64,000 bases of DNA, from contig JAFTVD010000018.1 in NCBI GenBank assembly GCA_017465945.1, positions 1 to 64,000 on the forward strand, read 5' to 3'. The position numbers and the translations under genes are program-made. The stretch is from Alphaproteobacteria bacterium (GTDB lineage Bacteria > Pseudomonadota > Alphaproteobacteria > RF32 > CAG-239). Below, one piece after another: positions 29,482 through 39,106 of the stretch (position 1 is its first letter; each line of letters starts with the position of its first letter). Below the pieces are notes generated by a model. That model searched no databases. It saw nothing but the letters and a program-made list of their open reading frames with translations, and was not told the origin of the DNA.

Positions 29482-30309
29482 ATGAGAAAATTTTTATTAC
29501 TTGCTGGTATATTCACATTTTTTGCATATAGCCAAGCAAAAGCAGAACAATATTATGAAAATGATGGTTATTACTATCAAGATGAGCCAAGATATGTTGA
29601 AAGAGTGGAATATAGAGAGCCTGTTCGTCAAGGTTATAGAAAAGCAGGCTATGAGTATCAAGAGCCACAATATAAAAGAATAAAAAAAGAAGAAAGAGTA
29701 GTTCAAAATCAAAATAATTATGGTCAACAAAAATATTATGAAAAAACAAATAATATTAGCCCTTATATAGGGCTAGATATAGCTATAAATTCAACATATT
29801 TTGGAGAGTCAGAATGGATAAAAGATAACCAAGAAGGTGGATATGAATATTTTGAAGATAAAAATACCACATTGAATTTTATAGTAGGTGCTAAATTTAA
29901 TAAACATTTCAGTTTAGAAGTTTTTTATCAAACTTCAAGTGAAGAAGATATGAAAGTTATGGATTATGAGGATTGGAAAACAACAATAAGTTATACCGCA
30001 TTTGGTATTGATTCAGTTGGATATATGCCTATTTCTCAAGAATTAGAGCTATTAGCTTCGCTTGGTTTGGCACAGTATTACTTTGAGAGTGATGATAAAT
30101 ATTATGAAGATTGGGGCGGTGGATATGGAGAATGGATAAATACATCAAAAGATTTTGATACACTTGGTTTTCGTTTTGGTATTGGTGCTCAATATAACAT
30201 TACAAATAATTTAGCACTAAGAGGGATGGCTCGTTATATCAAAATGAATGATGATGAATATGTAAAAAGTCTAACGGAGTTCTCTTTAGGACTTCGTTAT
30301 ATGTTCTAA
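29482..30309 (+). CDS. Outer-membrane beta-barrel protein
   Basis: It has a signal peptide (M-R-K-F-L-L-L-A-G-I-F, cleavage near A-K-A-E), then a Tyr/Glu/Arg/Gln-rich periplasmic or surface segment (residues ~22-90). A barrel of alternating strands follows (S-P-Y-I-G-L-D-I-A, F-N-F-I-V-G-A-type strands, L-G-F-R-F-G-I-G-A) ending L-G-L-R-Y-M-F; the terminal Phe is typical of barrel proteins recognised by BamA. The barrel is small (about 180 residues), like OmpA/OmpW-type porins. The candidate switch RNA upstream may control it. Confidence 0.82.
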   Translation: MRKFLLLAGIFTFFAYSQAKAEQYYENDGYYYQDEPRYVERVEYREPVRQGYRKAGYEYQEPQYKRIKKEERVVQNQNNYGQQKYYEKTNNISPYIGLDIAINSTYFGESEWIKDNQEGGYEYFEDKNTTLNFIVGAKFNKHFSLEVFYQTSSEEDMKVMDYEDWKTTISYTAFGIDSVGYMPISQELELLASLGLAQYYFESDDKYYEDWGGGYGEWINTSKDFDTLGFRFGIGAQYNITNNLALRGMARYIKMNDDEYVKSLTEFSLGLRYMF

Positions 30310-30331
30310 CCTAAAATATTTTGCCTTAAAA

Positions 30332-30358
30332 ATACCCTGTACTAACAGGGTATTTTTT
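30332..30358 (+). terminator. Terminator of the outer-membrane protein gene
   Basis: ATACCCTGT (30332-30340) pairs perfectly with ACAGGGTAT (30345-30353) around a 4-base loop and is followed by a T run. Confidence 0.9.
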
Positions 30359-30418
30359 ATTTATGGATTTTTTAATTATGTTTCTCTACAATAAACATAT
30401 AAATAAAGGAGAATTTAT

Positions 30419-31456
30419 ATGGCTTGTTATCTAATTACCGGTGGTGCAGGTTTTTTTGGAACAATCTTAAAAAAACATTTTTTAGCATTAGGTGAAAAAT
30501 GCGTAAGCATAGACCTTGAACATGATGATTTTAAGGATGAAAATTTTACATCTTATCAAGGTGATATAAATGATGATAAGCTAATGGATGAAATTTTCTT
30601 TAAACATAAATTTGATGCAATTTTTCATTGTGCAGCATTGTTGGCTCATGTGAAAAAGGATTTGAAACGTTTGTGGCATGCTAATGTTGATGGAACTAAA
30701 AATGTGTGTAATTACGCATTAAAGAATAATATTAATAAAATAGTTTTTATTTCTAGTAATTGTTTGTGGGCGAAAAATTTTGATGATTTAGTTCTAGAAA
30801 CAGAAACTCCAAACCCAGTTGAGATTTATGGTAAATCAAAGTTAGAAGCCGAGAAAATACTTTTATCTCATAAAGATAAGATAAATAGTATAATATTTCG
30901 TTCGCCAACCATTATGGATGAAGGGCGTTTAGGACTTCTTGGTATTTTGTTTGAATTTATTGATGAAAATAGAAAATTACCAATGGTGGGTGATGGGAAA
31001 AATTGCTATCAATTTATCTATGCTAAAGATTTAGCAAACGCATTTGAATTAGCATTATCGGCTGATTACACAGATATATTCAACATTGGCTCAGATGATG
31101 TTAAAACATTTAATGAGGTATATGAATATGTTATTAAAAAATCTGGTTCTAAAACAAGATTACTACATTTTCCTAAACTTCCAATGATTTGGGCTATGAA
31201 AATTTGTTTTTGGTTGGGGATTTCCCCTCTTGGTCCGTATCAATATAAAATGATAGCATCATCATTTGTTTTTGATACTCAAAAGATAAAAGAAAAATTA
31301 GGATTTAAGCCAACATTAAAGAATGAAGAAATGCTACTTCGGGCTTATGAATTTTATCACAAAAATAAACAAGAAATATTAAACAGAAAAGACGTATCTG
31401 CTCATAATAGTGTTGCTAAAATGGGTGTTATAAAAATCTTAAAATGGTTTATGTAG
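30419..31456 (+). CDS. NAD-dependent epimerase/dehydratase
   Basis: This is an extended short-chain dehydrogenase. The nucleotide loop is T-G-G-A-G-F-F-G at the N-terminus, the catalytic pair Y-G-K-S-K is preceded by I-S-S-N, and V-G-D-G-K-N-C-Y-Q-F-I-Y-A-K-D-L-A marks the substrate domain. It probably acts on a nucleotide sugar or sterol-like substrate; I cannot choose. It ends 2 bases before the convergent recX stop. Confidence 0.85.
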   Translation: MACYLITGGAGFFGTILKKHFLALGEKCVSIDLEHDDFKDENFTSYQGDINDDKLMDEIFFKHKFDAIFHCAALLAHVKKDLKRLWHANVDGTKNVCNYALKNNINKIVFISSNCLWAKNFDDLVLETETPNPVEIYGKSKLEAEKILLSHKDKINSIIFRSPTIMDEGRLGLLGILFEFIDENRKLPMVGDGKNCYQFIYAKDLANAFELALSADYTDIFNIGSDDVKTFNEVYEYVIKKSGSKTRLLHFPKLPMIWAMKICFWLGISPLGPYQYKMIASSFVFDTQKIKEKLGFKPTLKNEEMLLRAYEFYHKNKQEILNRKDVSAHNSVAKMGVIKILKWFM

Positions 31457-31458
31457 CA

Positions 31459-31995
31459 TTATTCGTAAACGCTATCTAAAATATCTTTTGCGACATCAAA
31501 GCTAAAGCCTGCTCGAACTAAGGTTCCTAAATCTTTTTGATAAAACTCAGCTCTTTTTTCTTTCGATTCTCTAAAAGGGCCAATCTTTTTTTTCTTTGCA
31601 AAATTATAGGCTACTTCTTGCTCATTGTATTCGGATTCTTCAAAAAAATTTGTAATAACTTTTTCATTGATTCCTTTTTGTTTTAATTTTTGCTCAATAT
31701 ATCGTTTTGGTTTTCCTGCTCTTAAATATGAATTTATCTTAAATTCCGCAAAGCGTTCGTCGTTAACAAAATTCTTTTTAGAACACTCTTCAACCACTTC
31801 ATCTGCCCAAAGATAAGCTTGTTCTGGGTTATATGATTTATCAAAAAAAGCATACTTGTCGATTCTTCTTCTTAAAACAGTTCTTAAATTATCTTTGCTT
31901 GTTTCAAATCTTTCTAAATAATAAAGTGCAATATTTTTTAATCTTGCCTTTGTAGGGATTTTAGGAGGTCTTTTTTTTGATTTTTCACTAAACAC
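31459..31995 (-). CDS. recX: RecA regulatory protein RecX
   Basis: This 178-residue helical protein matches RecX three-helix repeats: A-L-Y-Y-L-E-R-F-E-T-S-K-D-N-L-R-T-V-L-R-R-R, then F-V-N-D-E-R-F-A-E-F-K-I-N-S, L-K-Q-K-G-I. RecX inhibits RecA filament growth. recA is not in this window. The basic N-terminus (K-K-R-P-P-K-I-P-T) is common in alphaproteobacterial copies. Confidence 0.88.
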   Translation of the reverse strand: MFSEKSKKRPPKIPTKARLKNIALYYLERFETSKDNLRTVLRRRIDKYAFFDKSYNPEQAYLWADEVVEECSKKNFVNDERFAEFKINSYLRAGKPKRYIEQKLKQKGINEKVITNFFEESEYNEQEVAYNFAKKKKIGPFRESKEKRAEFYQKDLGTLVRAGFSFDVAKDILDSVYE

Positions 31996-32063
31996 TTGAA
32001 ATTTACCTTTAAATACATTAAGTTGCCAATATTGATATCAAATTATATTAAAGGAATAAGAAA

Positions 32064-32987
32064 TTGGCTAATAAAAATTTTGATGAATGTACATCTTTTT
32101 TAATTGATAATGGTGTATTTGTAGGAAGAATTTGTCGTTTGGATAATGTTTTAAAAACAATAATAAATAAACATGGATATATGAAAAACGTATCAGCAGC
32201 TTTGGCAGAAACAACTGCTCTTGGTGTTTTACTTGCAAATGCCCTAAAATTTGAAGGATTATTTACTCTTCAGTTACAAGGAAATGGACCAGTATCCGCA
32301 ATAGTTGTTGATGTTACATCAAATGGAAAAATAAGAGCTTGTGCAAATTATGATAGAGAACGCTTGGAAAAAGCATTTGCTCTTCGTAAAAATGACGGAC
32401 AAATTGAAGCAACTCCTCATCTTTTGGGTACGGGGACTTTAGTGTTTACTTTAGATGATGGTAAGTCTGATTATCATCAAGGAATAGTAGAACTTCAAGG
32501 AAAGACACTAGAAGAATGTGCTCTTCGTTACTTTAGAAAGTCAGAACAAATAGAAACAATGCTAAAATTATTTATTGAAATTCCTGATAGTGATGATGGT
32601 CAGTGGAAAGCAGGTGGTATTGTTTTACAACGTGTTCCAGAGCTAGGTGGTAAAGATGTTGATATTAAAGATTTACCAGAATTAAGAAATGAGGCTGAAA
32701 TATTAATGAACTCATTAACCAAAGAAGAGCTTTTTGATGAAAACTTAAGTTTGAATGAAATTTTATATCGCCTATACCATGCAAATAATGTGGCTGTAAC
32801 AAAGGTTAATACTTATGAGTTTGCATGTCGTTGTAGTCGTGAGAAATTATTAAAAACACTACGTGGTTTTAGTGAAGAAGAATTATCTTCTATGGTTAAT
32901 GATGAAGCTAAAATAACAGCAAAATGTGGTTTTTGCTCTGAGGAATACGAATTTACCATTCCTGAAATCGTGCAAAAATTAAACTAG
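32064..32987 (+). CDS. hslO: Redox-regulated chaperone Hsp33
   Basis: Hsp33 is a holdase activated by oxidation. The start is TTG 32064 after AAGGAATAAG. G-R-I-C-R-L-D, L-Q-G-N-G-P-V-S-A-I-V-V-D and the zinc centre C-R-C (residues ~252-254) with C-G-F-C near 292 all match HslO; the four cysteines bind zinc in the inactive form. The 307 residues are normal. Confidence 0.95.
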   Translation: MANKNFDECTSFLIDNGVFVGRICRLDNVLKTIINKHGYMKNVSAALAETTALGVLLANALKFEGLFTLQLQGNGPVSAIVVDVTSNGKIRACANYDRERLEKAFALRKNDGQIEATPHLLGTGTLVFTLDDGKSDYHQGIVELQGKTLEECALRYFRKSEQIETMLKLFIEIPDSDDGQWKAGGIVLQRVPELGGKDVDIKDLPELRNEAEILMNSLTKEELFDENLSLNEILYRLYHANNVAVTKVNTYEFACRCSREKLLKTLRGFSEEELSSMVNDEAKITAKCGFCSEEYEFTIPEIVQKLN

Positions 32988-33080
32988 AATTAAATAAGTA
33001 TTAAACTTTTAATTGTACAATAACAAAAAATGACGTTGAGTCTATTGTTTTGTGGACTATTTAAAAAAGGGGTATTCCTT

Positions 33081-33695
33081 ATGAATAAATTGAGAAATAT
33101 AGCGCTAGCTTTTGCAAGCTTGTTTTTATTTTCATGTTCAACAACATCTGATACAGATGCTATACCATTAAGATACAGTGAGCCTCGTTTTCAAACAACA
33201 GCTCCAATAGAGTTAAATGTTGAAAAAGTGGATGTTGTATCTGAGTTTGTTCCATCTTTTACTCGTCCTAATGTGGAACATTTATTCCCTGTATCTATTG
33301 AAAAAGCAGCTAAAATGTGGGCGGAAGATAGATTGAAAGCAGATGGTTTTTCTTCAAATCGTATTGCTGAATATATAATTAAAGATGCCTCTGTTACAGA
33401 AGAGGTTGAAAAATCTGAAGAGTTTTTACAAAAAGACAGACTTAAGTATCGTGCAAATTTATCTGTTGTATTAAAGATTACAGATAAATCTAATTTATCT
33501 GCAGCAGAAACAACAATTGATGCGTGGCGTGAACTTCGTATGCCTGTAGATACCAAAATTGCAGATAAAGAAAAATATTGGAATGATATGGTGTATAAAC
33601 TCTTTGATGAATTTAACAAACGTATGGAGCAAAACATACATGAATATTTAAATATGTATGTGAAAAATAATTATTCCATAAAAGAATATAACTAA
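33081..33695 (+). CDS. Predicted lipoprotein of unknown function
   Basis: The ATG at 33081 lies behind AAAAAGGGG and gives a lipoprotein signal: M-N-K-L-R-N-I-A-L-A-F-A-S-L-F-L-F-S-C, with Cys19 as the lipid site. The longer frame from 33030 adds no sensible sequence. The mature ~185 residues are mixed helix/strand, with K-A-A-K-M-W-A-E-D-R-L-K-A near the middle. I do not recognise a family. It is followed by a strong terminator. Confidence 0.78.
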   Translation: MNKLRNIALAFASLFLFSCSTTSDTDAIPLRYSEPRFQTTAPIELNVEKVDVVSEFVPSFTRPNVEHLFPVSIEKAAKMWAEDRLKADGFSSNRIAEYIIKDASVTEEVEKSEEFLQKDRLKYRANLSVVLKITDKSNLSAAETTIDAWRELRMPVDTKIADKEKYWNDMVYKLFDEFNKRMEQNIHEYLNMYVKNNYSIKEYN

Positions 33696-33700
33696 AAATA

Positions 33701-33725
33701 AAAGCCTCCGAAAGGAGGCTTTCTT
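33701..33725. terminator. Bidirectional terminator
   Basis: AAAGCCTCC and GGAGGCTTT form a perfect 9-bp stem with a GAAA tetraloop. It separates the lipoprotein gene from the convergent apaG-like gene. Confidence 0.93.
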
Positions 33726-34126
33726 TAATTTAGAATACGTGTTTCGTTATCATTTGCAATTAGAGGGACAATAGGAAGCTCTACCTCTCTGATTTTATCT
33801 CCGATTCTAATCTTGCAAAAACCTTTTAATATTGCACTAGTTTTAGATGTAACATAGCCATCATCTTCAAATTCATCACCAGGAACAAGTTCTGGTAATT
33901 GACCTCTAAAACCATTGTAGTCAACAGATATTGATTTACCTTTGCTATCAATAACAGATAGGTGCTTACTTAAAAGAACAACATCATCTGATGAATTATT
34001 TTCAAATCTAAAAAAATAATCCCAACAAAAACTACCATCTATAACAACATCATCAGATGGTTTTAGATACAATGAAACTAAAATATCATCATCTAGATTA
34101 GTAGCAAATTGTTCATCAGAGTACAT
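33725..34126 (-). CDS. apaG: ApaG-domain protein
   Basis: The ApaG fold (a fibronectin-III-like domain of unclear role) is indicated by Y-F-F-R-F-E-N-N-S-S-D-D-V-V-L-L-S-K-H, D-S-K-G, G-Q-L-P-E-L-V-P-G-D-E-F and L-K-G-F-C-K-I. The ATG at 34126 has AGGGA 8 bases upstream; the ATG at 34150 sits inside a hairpin stem and is unlikely. The N-terminal Y-S-D-E-Q-F is acidic and not typical. Confidence 0.85.
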   Translation of the reverse strand: MYSDEQFATNLDDDILVSLYLKPSDDVVIDGSFCWDYFFRFENNSSDDVVLLSKHLSVIDSKGKSISVDYNGFRGQLPELVPGDEFEDDGYVTSKTSAILKGFCKIRIGDKIREVELPIVPLIANDNETRILN

Positions 34127-34128
34127 AT

Positions 34129-34181
34129 AAAAAATCCCTAAAAGTCTCATCTGATTAATAAATAATTAACTTTTAGGGATA
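34129..34181 (-). terminator. Long inverted repeat with T run before apaG
   Basis: ATCCCTAAAAGT (34170-34181 read on the minus strand) pairs perfectly with ACTTTTAGGGAT (34135-34146). The 23-base loop contains TTAAT/ATTAA, and TTTTTT follows. It would end transcription of the cupin gene or attenuate apaG. Confidence 0.65.
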
Positions 34182-34220
34182 TGTAAAAATGAATCTTTAT
34201 TTTTTCAACAGAATAGAAAA

Positions 34221-34589
34221 TTATTTTGTTCTACCATAGTTGTCGTCAAAGCGAATAATATCGTCTTCATCCAAATTATCGCCTGTTTGTACTTCAATAA
34301 AAATAAGTTCATTTTCTTTTGAGGTGTTTTTAATGCGATGTTTTGTTTTAACAGGAATGTAAACGGCTTCGTCTTGCTTTCTATATAATGTATCTTCACC
34401 TAAAACTATCATAGCATTACCTTTTGCTATAATCCAATGTTCTGCTCTATAATTGTGCATTTGAAGAGAAAGTATAGCCTCTGGTTTTACGGTTATTTTT
34501 TTTACACAAAATTTGTCATTTGCTTCTAAAACTTCCCATGTTCCCCACGGTCTAATATCACTATCACCTTTTTTATATGTTGTAGCCAT
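34221..34589 (-). CDS. Cupin, mannose-6-phosphate isomerase type II-like
   Basis: A 122-residue single-domain cupin: D-I-R-P-W-G-T-W-E-V-L, then H-N-Y-R-A-E-H-W-I-I-A-K-G, K-H-R-I-K-N and E-V-Q-T-G. This matches the C-terminal isomerase domain of ManC/AlgA without its guanylyltransferase partner. It could isomerise mannose-6-phosphate or be a stand-alone cupin binding another sugar phosphate. Confidence 0.85.
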   Translation of the reverse strand: MATTYKKGDSDIRPWGTWEVLEANDKFCVKKITVKPEAILSLQMHNYRAEHWIIAKGNAMIVLGEDTLYRKQDEAVYIPVKTKHRIKNTSKENELIFIEVQTGDNLDEDDIIRFDDNYGRTK

Positions 34590-34686
34590 AATATTTTATC
34601 CTTTTAGTAAAAAATAAACTAGAATAAATGAATAATAAGTGATATAGATAAAAAAACAAGTCGATTTTAAGGGGCTGAGGGAAACT

Positions 34687-36894
34687 ATGGGTAATTTACA
34701 AAAAAATATAGCATTAGAGGTTATAAAACGTATACATAGCGAATTAGTTGCAGATAATACAACAGATAACCTATCGTTTATTATGCAAATAATTTTAGAT
34801 GAGACAAAAGCAAGTGCGGTAAATTTATATGTTAAAGCTGATGATGTCTCATTAGAAGAAGTTTGTTGTAGCCCAAATAAAGAAAGTTTTTTATCGATTC
34901 GTGTGGGTGATGGTATTGTCGGAAAAGTAGGATTAGATAATCAAATATCATTTATCCAAAGTAAAAAAGATTTTCAAATAGCTTTACCAATCAAGAGATG
35001 GGGAAAGACAACAGGTGTATTGCATTTAACATATAAGCATACACATAAATATGATGATACCGAAGTTGAATTTTTAGAAACAATATGTATGTTCTTAAGT
35101 GAATATATAGCATCTGAAGATGTTACTACTTATATTAAAAAAGTTATAAAAAGCCGAGGTATTGTATCTAAAGACAAATTAAAAGGTGTTGTAATTAATT
35201 CAGGATATGCTCTTGGTAATGTGGTGGTTCATAGGCGTCGTAAAGCGGTAACAGAAGTTTTTGCAAAAGATAAGGATGCTGAACTAAAAAAATTAGAAGA
35301 TGCAAAACAAAAAATGAATGCTGATTTAGATGTAAAATTAAATCGCAATAATTTAGAAAATGATGAACAAATAGAAATACTTGATGCCTATAGAATGATG
35401 GCAAATGATAAAGGTTGGTATAAACGAATTATAAATCATATAAATTTAGGTCTAACAGCAGAAGCAGCAGTAGAACAAGCTTATACAGAAATGTGGAATA
35501 GGTTATCAAATGCAACAGATGACTATTTGAAAGAAAGATTGCATGACCTAAGAGATATAGCTGATAGATTACGTTTATATTTGAGCGGAGAATATTGTAG
35601 TCCAAAAAAAAATGATGCTTTTGATAATATTGTTATAGTGGCAACATCTATGGGTCCTGCAGACCTTATGGATTATGATTATAAAAAAATTAAGGGATTA
35701 ATTATCGAAGAATGTACACCAACAATGCATGTTGCAATAGTGGCTAAAACATTAAATGTGCCAGTAATTTCTGGCATTGTTGGATTGTTCAAAGAAATAA
35801 AAGACGGCGTCGCTATATCCATAGATGGAAAAGAAGGTGTTGTTGTTATAGATCCATCAAAAAGTGTTGTTGATAAAATATCTAAAAAAATTGAAGAAAA
35901 AGAAATTGAGCAAAAAAGAATTCAAAAACTAAAAAATTTAAAGAGTAAAACTAAAGATAACAAGCGTATCAATTTGTATCTAAACGTCGGTATGGATTTT
36001 GATTTTGATAACATAAAAAATACACAATGTGATGGTGTTGGCTTGTATAGAACAGAAATACCATTTATGTCCGCAGAAAAAATGCCAGATATAACAACAC
36101 AAGTTGCAGGGTACAAAAAATTGCACCAAGCTGCTAATGGTAAAAAGGTGATATTCCGTAGTTTAGATGTTGGTTCTGATAAACTACTTCCATATTGGAA
36201 TAGTATTAGTGAGGAAAATCCTGCAATTGGTTGGCGTTCGATTCGTATAACACTAGATAGGCGAACAATCTTAAGAAAACAAATGAGAGCGTTTATTCGA
36301 GCATCTGGTGGAAAAGAATTGTATGTAATGTTTCCAATGATATCTAATTTAGATGAATTTTTGGAGGCAAGAGAAACATTTATGTTTGCATATGAAAGAG
36401 AAAAGAAAGCTGGATTTGAAATGCCACAAAAAGTACATTTAGGCATGATGATTGAAGTGCCATCGGTCGTTTTTCAATTACGAGAAATACTAAAATATTG
36501 TGATTTTATCTCAATAGGTACAAATGACTTATATCAATTCTTTTTTGCATGTGATAGGGGTAACCCTAGATTAAATGGTAGATATGATGTATTATCAGCT
36601 CCGTTTTTGAATATGTTAAAAAAGATAATAAAAGAAGCAAATAATGCCGGAGTTCTTTGTTCGGTATGTGGAGAAATGGCTAGTTCACCAATTGATGCTA
36701 TGGCTTTGATAGGTCTTGGATTTAGACATTTGTCAGTATCAAGTGCTTCATATGGTAAAATAAAAGCAATGATTAGATCGTTGTCTGTTCAAGGGATTGA
36801 AGATTATCTAAATAATATACTATCATCATCTAGAAAATCATTGCGTCCACAATTAAAATCATATGCAGATGATCACGCTATTGAAATTTATTAA
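34687..36894 (+). CDS. ptsP: PTS-Ntr enzyme I (PEP phosphotransferase)
   Basis: The first component of the nitrogen-related PTS, passing phosphate from PEP to NPr. An N-terminal GAF domain (residues ~1-165) is followed by the phosphohistidine domain with T-M-H-V-A-I-V-A (His348) and the PEP-binding barrel: L-Y-R-T-E-I-P-F-M, G-W-R-S-I-R-I, F-P-M-I-S, S-I-G-T-N-D-L-Y-Q-F-F, and the Cys motif C-G-E-M-A. The 735 residues are normal. A run of nine A (near 35603) lies in frame. Confidence 0.95.
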   Translation: MGNLQKNIALEVIKRIHSELVADNTTDNLSFIMQIILDETKASAVNLYVKADDVSLEEVCCSPNKESFLSIRVGDGIVGKVGLDNQISFIQSKKDFQIALPIKRWGKTTGVLHLTYKHTHKYDDTEVEFLETICMFLSEYIASEDVTTYIKKVIKSRGIVSKDKLKGVVINSGYALGNVVVHRRRKAVTEVFAKDKDAELKKLEDAKQKMNADLDVKLNRNNLENDEQIEILDAYRMMANDKGWYKRIINHINLGLTAEAAVEQAYTEMWNRLSNATDDYLKERLHDLRDIADRLRLYLSGEYCSPKKNDAFDNIVIVATSMGPADLMDYDYKKIKGLIIEECTPTMHVAIVAKTLNVPVISGIVGLFKEIKDGVAISIDGKEGVVVIDPSKSVVDKISKKIEEKEIEQKRIQKLKNLKSKTKDNKRINLYLNVGMDFDFDNIKNTQCDGVGLYRTEIPFMSAEKMPDITTQVAGYKKLHQAANGKKVIFRSLDVGSDKLLPYWNSISEENPAIGWRSIRITLDRRTILRKQMRAFIRASGGKELYVMFPMISNLDEFLEARETFMFAYEREKKAGFEMPQKVHLGMMIEVPSVVFQLREILKYCDFISIGTNDLYQFFFACDRGNPRLNGRYDVLSAPFLNMLKKIIKEANNAGVLCSVCGEMASSPIDAMALIGLGFRHLSVSSASYGKIKAMIRSLSVQGIEDYLNNILSSSRKSLRPQLKSYADDHAIEIY

Positions 36895-36942
36895 TTTTTA
36901 TGTTTTAATACCAAAAATAACTTACAAACGAGAGTTAAGGCC

Positions 36943-37788
36943 ATGGAAAATACACAAGAGTTAGAAATAGATATTGATGATATTGGTGCAATATTAAAAA
37001 GCAATAGATTAAAGCAAAAGAAAAGTTTAGAAGACGTTTCTGCGGAACTTTGCATAAGAAAAATATATTTAACAGCACTAGAAGAGGGTGATTATGAGAC
37101 TTTGCCTCCTGTTCCATATGGTGTTGGGTATGTTAGAACATATGCAAATTATTTAGGACTAAGTTCTGAACGTGCAGTTAAATTATATAAAAAAGCCTCT
37201 CTTATAGAAGAAGAAAGTAAAGTAGAGGAAATATCTATTGAGCCTGAAATAAATAAAAGCAATACAAAACACATTTTTTTAGGAGTAATTGCGCTACTTT
37301 TTGTATATGGTTTATGGCAATTATATAGCAAAACATCTACAAAAATAACACCAGCAGTTGAAGAAATTGCTGAAAAAGAAAGCCAAATAAATAGCAGTAC
37401 AGTAGAAGATGTTTTGGTAAACAATGATGTTGTTATAGATACATCATCAACCATTGAAGATGTTGAAAGCAAAGCAAATATTGAAAATGATATTATAGAA
37501 GAAAAAGAAATAGAAACAGAAGCCGAAAATAAAGTAGAAGAAACCATCATCGATAATAAGCTTAAAATAAAATTTAATGGTGAAAGTTGGGTGGAAATAA
37601 AAGATAAAAATAAAGTTTATTTCCAAGGAGTATATCACCAAGGTGATATAAAAGAAGTTGAATATGTAGATAATTTATTTATATCTGTCGGTCGTCCAAA
37701 GAATGTTGAAGTATTTGTAAAAGGTGTAAAGAAAAACTTATTAGCAAAACGTCGTAAAACAAATATTTTAGTCGATTCGTTAGAATAA
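36943..37788 (+). CDS. RodZ-like helix-turn-helix membrane protein
   Basis: Residues ~14-85 form a HTH_25-type domain (L-K-S-N-R-L-K-Q-K-K-S-L-E-D-V-S, Y-L-T-A-L-E-E-G-D-Y, P-V-P-Y-G-V-G-Y-V-R-T-Y-A). A membrane helix spans ~110-128 (I-F-L-G-V-I-A-L-L-F-V-Y-G-L-W), followed by an acidic linker and a C-terminal DUF4115-like beta domain (W-V-E-I-K-D ... N-V-E-V-F-V-K-G-V). RodZ links MreB to the cell wall; mreB is not in the window. Confidence 0.88.
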   Translation: MENTQELEIDIDDIGAILKSNRLKQKKSLEDVSAELCIRKIYLTALEEGDYETLPPVPYGVGYVRTYANYLGLSSERAVKLYKKASLIEEESKVEEISIEPEINKSNTKHIFLGVIALLFVYGLWQLYSKTSTKITPAVEEIAEKESQINSSTVEDVLVNNDVVIDTSSTIEDVESKANIENDIIEEKEIETEAENKVEETIIDNKLKIKFNGESWVEIKDKNKVYFQGVYHQGDIKEVEYVDNLFISVGRPKNVEVFVKGVKKNLLAKRRKTNILVDSLE

Positions 37789-37866
37789 AAATAAGTTGCA
37801 ATTTAAAATAAAACCAGTTAAAGAAGAGCCCTTAAAGAGAATAAATAAATCAAAGGAAAATATTTT

Positions 37867-38940
37867 ATGAATTTTCAAGAAAAATTAGCAGGTGTTGTAA
37901 GTCGTTTTGAAGAAGTGCAAGCGCTTTTATCTTCACCATCAATTTCTGCAGATGAGTTAGTCAAATTAAATAAAGAAATTTCTGTTTTAGAACCAGTTGT
38001 TGATGCAATTGGAAATTACCAAAGAATGGAAAAAAGTTTTAAAGATGCAGAAGATATGATGAATGATGCAAGTCTTGATAAAGAGATGAAAGAACTTGCG
38101 GAAATGGAATATTATGAATTAAAAGACAAGCTTCCTGAACTTGAAAAACAAATAAAAGTTTTATTACTTCCTAAAGAAGAAGATGATGAAAAGAACGCTA
38201 TTCTTGAGATTCGTGCTGGTACAGGTGGTGATGAAGCGGCTCTTTTTGCAGCAGTTTTGTTTGAAATGTATCAACGTTATTCTCAAAAACAAGGGTGGCG
38301 TTTTGAAATTTTAGATGCAAATGAAAATGGTATTGGAGGCTATAAAGAAGCTTCAGCTAAAATTACCGGTAAAGATGTTTTTGCAAAATTAAAATTTGAG
38401 TCAGGAGCGCACCGTGTTCAACGTGTTCCTGTTACAGAGTCTCAAGGTAGGGTACATACTTCTGCGGCAACAGTTGCTGTGTTGCCAGAGATTGAGGAGG
38501 TTGATTTATATATTAACCCTGCTGATTTAAAAATAGATGTATATAGAGCATCTGGTGCCGGTGGACAACACGTTAATAGAACAGAATCAGCTGTTCGTAT
38601 TACTCATATTCCAACAGGTATTATTGTTCAATGCCAAGATGACCGTTCTCAATTTAAGAATAAAGAAAAAGCAATGAACCATTTGCGTGCAAAACTATAT
38701 GATACTCAAAAAGCCAATATTGATGCAACCTATTCTGAAAAACGTAAATTGCAAGTAGGTTCAGGTGATAGAAGTGAAAGAATTAGGACATATAATTATC
38801 CTCAAGGAAGAGTAACAGATCATCGTATCAATCTAACACTTTATAAATTAGAAGATATTGTAAATGGTGAATGTTTGGACGAGATTATAGATGCACTTAT
38901 AACAGAGGATCAGGCAGAGCGTTTAGCGGAGATTGATTAA
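37867..38940 (+). CDS. prfA: Peptide chain release factor 1
   Basis: It releases peptides at UAA and UAG. The GGQ catalytic motif is at residues 232-234 in S-G-A-G-G-Q-H-V-N-R-T-E-S-A, and the recognition region P-V-T-E-S-Q-G-R-V-H-T-S precedes it. At 357 residues it has RF1 length, and the motif around P-V-T favours RF1 over RF2. The usual neighbour prmC is absent; a terminator follows. Confidence 0.96.
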   Translation: MNFQEKLAGVVSRFEEVQALLSSPSISADELVKLNKEISVLEPVVDAIGNYQRMEKSFKDAEDMMNDASLDKEMKELAEMEYYELKDKLPELEKQIKVLLLPKEEDDEKNAILEIRAGTGGDEAALFAAVLFEMYQRYSQKQGWRFEILDANENGIGGYKEASAKITGKDVFAKLKFESGAHRVQRVPVTESQGRVHTSAATVAVLPEIEEVDLYINPADLKIDVYRASGAGGQHVNRTESAVRITHIPTGIIVQCQDDRSQFKNKEKAMNHLRAKLYDTQKANIDATYSEKRKLQVGSGDRSERIRTYNYPQGRVTDHRINLTLYKLEDIVNGECLDEIIDALITEDQAERLAEID

Positions 38941-38976
38941 TTAGAAAAGTAATTATACTTGTCGCACAATACAAAA

Positions 38977-39003
38977 AAAGAACCAATGTTGGTTCTTTTT
39001 TTT
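38977..39003 (+). terminator. Terminator of prfA
   Basis: AAAGAACC and GGTTCTTT form an 8-bp stem with a short AATGTT loop, followed by a long T run. Confidence 0.9.
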
Positions 39004-39106
39004 TTACATGAATTATGTTTGTAACAAATTGAAATATATTTTTAGAAGATTTTTATAAAAAAGGGTGATATATAAAACCTAAATGACAATTTTAAAGGGG
39101 TTTAAT

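Noticed and set aside
29282-29485. 67-codon ORF with TTG start before the barrel gene
   Set aside because: No ribosome site, and it covers a set of paired RNA segments and a terminator.
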